64,000 nucleotides of DNA, taken from Anaerospora hongkongensis (GTDB lineage Bacteria > Bacillota > Negativicutes > Sporomusales > DSM-15969). A program made the translations under genes and the position numbers. Each line of letters opens with the position of its first letter. Within the stretch, counting starts at the first letter, position 1. The stretch covers positions 167,399 to 231,398 of the forward strand of contig NZ_SLUI01000006.1 in assembly GCF_004339805.1 (NCBI RefSeq), read 5' to 3'. Below, one piece after another: positions 61,601-64,000 of the stretch. The notes below the pieces were generated by a model, which was not told the DNA's origin, made no database searches, and was given only the letters and a program-made list of their open reading frames with translations.

Positions 61601-61727
61601 TGGCTAGCGTGCTGTTTGCTGAGTCTGCAGCATTTGCTGTAGCAATGACAGCGGGATTACCGATAAGCATTAAAAACGTTAAGAAAACTGCGATTAGTTT
61701 TGTGAACCGTTTGGGTGTAAAAAGCAA
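58650..61727 (-). CDS. Inverse autotransporter (intimin/invasin-type beta-barrel) with Ig-like repeats
   Basis: A 1025-residue outer-membrane adhesin candidate. A signal peptide (about 1-33, ending TANA-AD) is followed by an intimin-type beta-barrel domain (about 90-320: FWQGRYSYQSS, GLNAFYDYGFQHDLSRVGVGAEY, YYDNKHHDDEKGYRL). About eight beta-sandwich repeats of roughly 80 residues then face outward (each with GATVT, TNAAG..TF.NLP.G.Y.F...GY). The barrel before the passenger is the inverse (type Ve) order. No LysM or C-type lectin domain is seen. It requires an outer membrane and BAM machinery, so it is strong evidence for a diderm host. The start follows AGGAGGAG. Confidence 0.88.
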   Translation of the reverse strand: MLFTPKRFTKLIAVFLTFLMLIGNPAVIATANAADSANSTLANEFPVLTVEKSAVNANQIVLNPDSSRLSTDQKTEQFLNQLIPYYLQNGKQHGPAWLRTTDLNLSFTEDYKPVFSLETIQPFSQTSKNNALLFWQGRYSYQSSANATANLGIGWRKLAEDKTSIVGLNAFYDYGFQHDLSRVGVGAEYFNKLAEYRANFYFPTSGDHLIGKSTSTAGTLYTYIRAVQGLDYEVGSSLANAPWLGFYASGFYYDNKHHDDEKGYRLRSTLQLSPRFSLEMGYTNSNLSNGDLYGKIQYQLADKLGPSLFGDSHKDKKTNDISHKLLQKVQRENEIKTETFTKFAAAAGSVSTTVINSSNHQPIQGAILQAYQNGNPVGNSVTTNAAGTGVISGLTVGEYTIKATYFGYSNDSTVTVQKDQTENTSISLAGTWGNIVVNVFDAHGASVSGATVTANVISEGHARSEGNLFDRILGVKTAFAAETVFTLSLTTGSDGTAHFNNLPPGNYRFTVQASGQSMNSIPASVPLNGGTSKVNVVLPSSNNTTGSAAITVTDGTLPVSGATASVTVNGTTQTATTNAAGVATFSDLPADSYTFSVSKEGYNSNAGIVAVTSGVTAAGTIALTRQISTVTITVTDGTNTVSGASVTLNGTTSATDEMGQVIFTSQPVGLTSYTVTIEGYDTKSGTITIVNGGSSETISIIRQTGTATITVMDGDTPLSGATVTIGGFANWTETTDASGHATFSNVPTGTYIFSATKAGYNTVDGIFDVHLNTTTSGTITVAQLGTATIIAKEGALPIQGAIISVSVNGVTRAEATNSSGQAQFLNLPIGNYTFTIYKEGYQLNTCGATFINGVATTTVLLTRQTGNATITVMNGEIALSDASVNVTVNGSAQTVTTNSSGQATFTNLPTGTYTFTATKSGYDNSTTSVTVANGTTATGNISMQLQAYGNVTIEVCDVIQMPRKNVTVSVNVNGTILSGVTDSYGRVTLMNIPVGTHNFYTNLTNKNITVLKNQTVSTTIQEGFD

Positions 61728-61811
61728 AACTTACTCCTCCTTTTGTGATAATTATTGACAAGTTATTACGTATCTCATCATAATAGGACTATTTGCCTAC
61801 TTCAACTAAAG

Positions 61812-61866
61812 AAGTACAAAGAAATATAAAGAGATGTTTTGCGATTCTTTATATTTCTTTGTACTT
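61812..61866. repeat. 21-bp perfect inverted repeat between divergent genes
   Basis: AAGTACAAAGAAATATAAAG plus one base (61812-61832) is the exact reverse complement of 61846-61866, with a 13-base loop. It is AT-rich, without a T-run suited to a terminator. Lying between the autotransporter and the kinase gene, it may be a regulator site for either. The rest of this 314-base gap is AT-rich and shows no gene. Confidence 0.5.
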
Positions 61867-61956
61867 TGTGATTTTAGCTAAATTTAGTAAGGTATGAAAT
61901 AATAAAGAGCAGGATGGCGCAGAAAAACTGTGAAAAATGCAAATAAAATGCAAAAC

Positions 61957-61981
61957 TAAATCCCCTGCTAAAGGGGATTTA
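61957..61981 (+). promoter_or_regulatory. Short leader hairpin before the sensor kinase
   Basis: TAAATCCCC pairs with GGGGATTTA around a 7-nt loop, then TGTTTT. It resembles a weak terminator or attenuator 60 bases upstream of the kinase start. Confidence 0.45.
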
Positions 61982-62041
61982 TGTTTTAATGGGGAATGTT
62001 TCCAGAAAAGAAGAGGCTATTAGGAGTGAGTTTCTGAGGAT

Positions 62042-63709
62042 ATGCGCTTTAAGAGCAGCCTTACCGCAAAATTCATGTTAGGCATAGCTACGATCACAGT
62101 GATCCTAATGAGTATCAATTTGTTGTGGAATATCAGACAGTATAATTTACAGGCCGAGTCGGAAATGAAGGAAAAGGCGGCAGTGCTTGCGCAGCAATTG
62201 ATTGCTACCAGGGCGTTTATTGCCTTGAAGCAAGATGACATTAATAAAGATTCCGGCGGCGGATACGAGTTTAAGCATCTAAACCCGGCAGCAGTGGGGA
62301 AAGGAATCGGCGATATATTTAACGGCTATTCGGGTTACCGGCTGAAACAAACGCGGATGCTTTCGCGCGATCCCGGCAATGCGCCGGATAATTTTGAAGT
62401 GGATGCCTTAAAGCAGCTTGCTGCTGATCAAGGACTAAAAGAACTGTGGGGATACCATGAAGTTGACGGTACCCGGGTATTCCGCTATCTTGTGCCGTTA
62501 TATTACGATGATTCGTGTTTGTCGTGTCATGGTAAACCGGCGGGGGAAATCGATGTGGCCGGTTTTGCTAAGGAGGGATTTAGTGCCGGTGAGTTTGCCG
62601 GGGCAATCAGTGTGGTATTTCCTCTGGCGCTATTTGAAGCGGCGCAACGCAATAATGTAATGAGTCAAATCATCTTTATTGTGTTTATGGTTTTTGCCAA
62701 CATCGGCTTGACGTACCTAATGATGGAGCACATTGTTATGATCCCGATTCGTGAACTTACTCATAAAGTTGTAGCACTGGGGAAAGGCGACCTGTCAGCA
62801 CAAATTACAGATGTCCAGACTTATGATGAGATGCGCTTATTGGCTAATGAATTTAATACCATGGCCAGCAAATTAAATCAGTTTTATTTTAACCTGGAAG
62901 ATAAGGTGGGGGAACGGACCCGGATGCTGTCGGAGGCTAACCGGCAGTTAGCCATTCAGGGGCAGAAGCTAAAGGCAATGAACGAAAAGCTTACGGAAAC
63001 CGACCGCCTAAAGTCTGAGTTTCTAACGGTTATGAGTCATGAACTCAGAACCCCGTTGACGGCAATTATTGCATTTGCCGAAATTTTGCTGGATGAAGGT
63101 CAAAGTCTCAGCAGTTTGCAGCGCGAATATTTACAGGATATATTTGAAAGCGGCCACCAGCTGCTGGATCAAATTAATGATATTCTTAACATGTCTAAGA
63201 TTGAAGCCGGTCTTATTAAACTCAATTGTACAGAGGTGGATATCCGGGAAATAGTCATAAGTTTGCTGCGGAATGTAACACCGCTTGCCCACAAGAAAGG
63301 ACTGCTGCTTCGTACTGAATTTGCGGAGGCTATTCCTCTTGTGCTGGCTGACCGGGAAAAGCTTATGCACGTATTGCGGAATCTAATCAGCAATGCGCTT
63401 AAATTTACTCCGGCACAAGGTAAGATTACAATTTCGGCTGCACTGGAAGAACAGCTGAATTTGCCGGTGATCAAAGTAGCTGTGAAGGATACTGGTATTG
63501 GAATCAGCTTAGCTGATCAGGCGTATATCTTTGAGAAATTCCGGCAAGTCGATAGTGCGGAAACACGGGGCTATCCGGGCAGCGGACTAGGTTTGGCGCT
63601 GGCCCGTAATCTGATTGAGCTGCATGGCGGACGGCTCTGGGTTGAAAGTGAATTGGGGCAGGGAAGCCTGTTTATTTTTACACTGCCGGTTATTGCAAAG
63701 GGGTGTTAG
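62042..63709 (+). CDS. Sensor histidine kinase with a periplasmic c-type haem domain (DUF3365/Tll0287-like)
   Basis: A 555-residue kinase. A first membrane helix (about 9-28) is followed by a periplasmic DUF3365-type domain with CLSCH at 159-163, a c-type haem-binding motif, then a second helix (about 205-228), a HAMP domain (to about 285), a coiled coil, HisKA (MSHELRTPLTAI, His about 332) and HATPase_c (NLISNALKFTP, DTGIGI, GSGLGLALARNL). It probably senses redox state, a gas or haem occupancy in the periplasm. The response regulator gene follows after 2 bases. Confidence 0.9.
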   Translation: MRFKSSLTAKFMLGIATITVILMSINLLWNIRQYNLQAESEMKEKAAVLAQQLIATRAFIALKQDDINKDSGGGYEFKHLNPAAVGKGIGDIFNGYSGYRLKQTRMLSRDPGNAPDNFEVDALKQLAADQGLKELWGYHEVDGTRVFRYLVPLYYDDSCLSCHGKPAGEIDVAGFAKEGFSAGEFAGAISVVFPLALFEAAQRNNVMSQIIFIVFMVFANIGLTYLMMEHIVMIPIRELTHKVVALGKGDLSAQITDVQTYDEMRLLANEFNTMASKLNQFYFNLEDKVGERTRMLSEANRQLAIQGQKLKAMNEKLTETDRLKSEFLTVMSHELRTPLTAIIAFAEILLDEGQSLSSLQREYLQDIFESGHQLLDQINDILNMSKIEAGLIKLNCTEVDIREIVISLLRNVTPLAHKKGLLLRTEFAEAIPLVLADREKLMHVLRNLISNALKFTPAQGKITISAALEEQLNLPVIKVAVKDTGIGISLADQAYIFEKFRQVDSAETRGYPGSGLGLALARNLIELHGGRLWVESELGQGSLFIFTLPVIAKGC

Positions 63710-63711
63710 CA

Positions 63712-64000
63712 TTGCCTAATGAAAAAATACTTGTTGTGGATGATGACGCCAGGATACTTAAGATTGTTAAGCACTGCCTGGAAAAAGAGGCATTTCAGGT
63801 TGTTACGGCAGTAGATGGTGAAAGCGCACTGAATATGGTAAAACAGGAACAACCCAGTTTGGTGGTGCTCGATTTAATGCTGCCCAAGCTCAATGGCTAT
63901 GATGTTTGCCGGGCTTTGACCGATCAGTATAGTATTCCGATTATCATTCTGTCAGCCAAAGGGGATGAACTTGACCGTATTGTCGGTTTTCGGCTGGGGG
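63712..64000 (+). CDS. Response regulator, OmpR-type receiver (3' truncated by the window)
   Basis: A frame starting with TTG 63712 and open to the window end, 96 codons. EKILVVDDDARIL holds the acidic pocket, LVVLDLMLPKLNGYDV has the phosphoacceptor aspartate, and PIIILSAKGDE has the conserved Ser and Lys. The effector domain lies outside. AAGGGGTG precedes the start. It forms a two-component pair with the haem-motif kinase. Confidence 0.9.
   Translation, partial: MPNEKILVVDDDARILKIVKHCLEKEAFQVVTAVDGESALNMVKQEQPSLVVLDLMLPKLNGYDVCRALTDQYSIPIIILSAKGDELDRIVGFRLG

Noticed and set aside
1..64000. tRNA or rRNA genes
   Set aside because: No cloverleaf-like segment with a TTCGA-type loop and acceptor stem, and no rRNA-like conserved stretch, was found on reading both strands.

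Overview
The window reads as a chromosomal segment of an acetogenic, diderm Firmicute, most likely a Negativicute of the Sporomusa group. The evidence is a nearly complete Wood-Ljungdahl (reductive acetyl-CoA) gene cluster with Firmicute-style Shine-Dalgarno sites, together with an inverse-autotransporter outer-membrane protein (58650-61727, minus strand), which only makes sense in a cell with an outer membrane. No rRNA, tRNA or CRISPR array was seen. The genus assignment is an inference.

Layout. 1-5854: the 3' end of a membrane protein with a degenerate M1-peptidase-like domain, then a three-gene sugar-transfer cluster (GT2 transferase, NAD-dependent epimerase, ArnT-like GT39 transferase). 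6032-7390: a DHFR-like reductase and a formate/nitrite-type channel. 7453-7699: a 247-bp element with perfect terminal inverted repeats, one end of which recurs twice more in the window. 7872-9459: a methyltransferase plus its corrinoid protein. 9620-11858: a MoxR ATPase and a VWA protein.

12291-37893 is the C1 core. It holds folD, fhs, an HdrC/HdrB/giant HdrA/MvhD module joined to metV-metF, a DUF3786 gene, cooC, CODH, acsB, acsC, the corrinoid activator acsV, a second cooC, acsD, acsE, a DUF3842 gene, two tandem cooT genes, folC and a 5-formyl-THF cyclo-ligase. Together these take formyl-THF to methyl-THF, reduce CO2 to CO, and join methyl, CO and CoA. The maturation genes supply nickel and reductively reactivate the corrinoid. 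Formate dehydrogenase and hydrogenase large subunits are not in the window.

38033-41294 is a second corrinoid-activator operon with a GntR regulator and a DUF1638 protein. 41323-43988 is a divergent locus: a PLP-regulator-like MocR protein that lacks its PLP lysine faces a peptide-deformylase-like gene, which appears to use an ATA start, and a one-cysteine racemase. 44559-46144 is a LexA-controlled Y-family polymerase operon. Two unrecognised minus-strand genes follow.

49109-55582 is a sigma-54-controlled operon: a PAS/AAA+ activator, a -24/-12 promoter, a two-part TctA-like transporter, AtuA-type proteins and a class II HMG-CoA reductase. I read it as a candidate system for uptake and anaerobic breakdown of mevalonate or a related branched acid, and it is the best candidate here for an undescribed system. 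Directly after it, a ykkC-class riboswitch with a terminator platform controls a HAD-Nudix fusion gene. The window ends with an autoregulated TetR gene, a GNAT acetyltransferase, the inverse autotransporter, and a histidine kinase with a c-type haem motif followed by a truncated response regulator.
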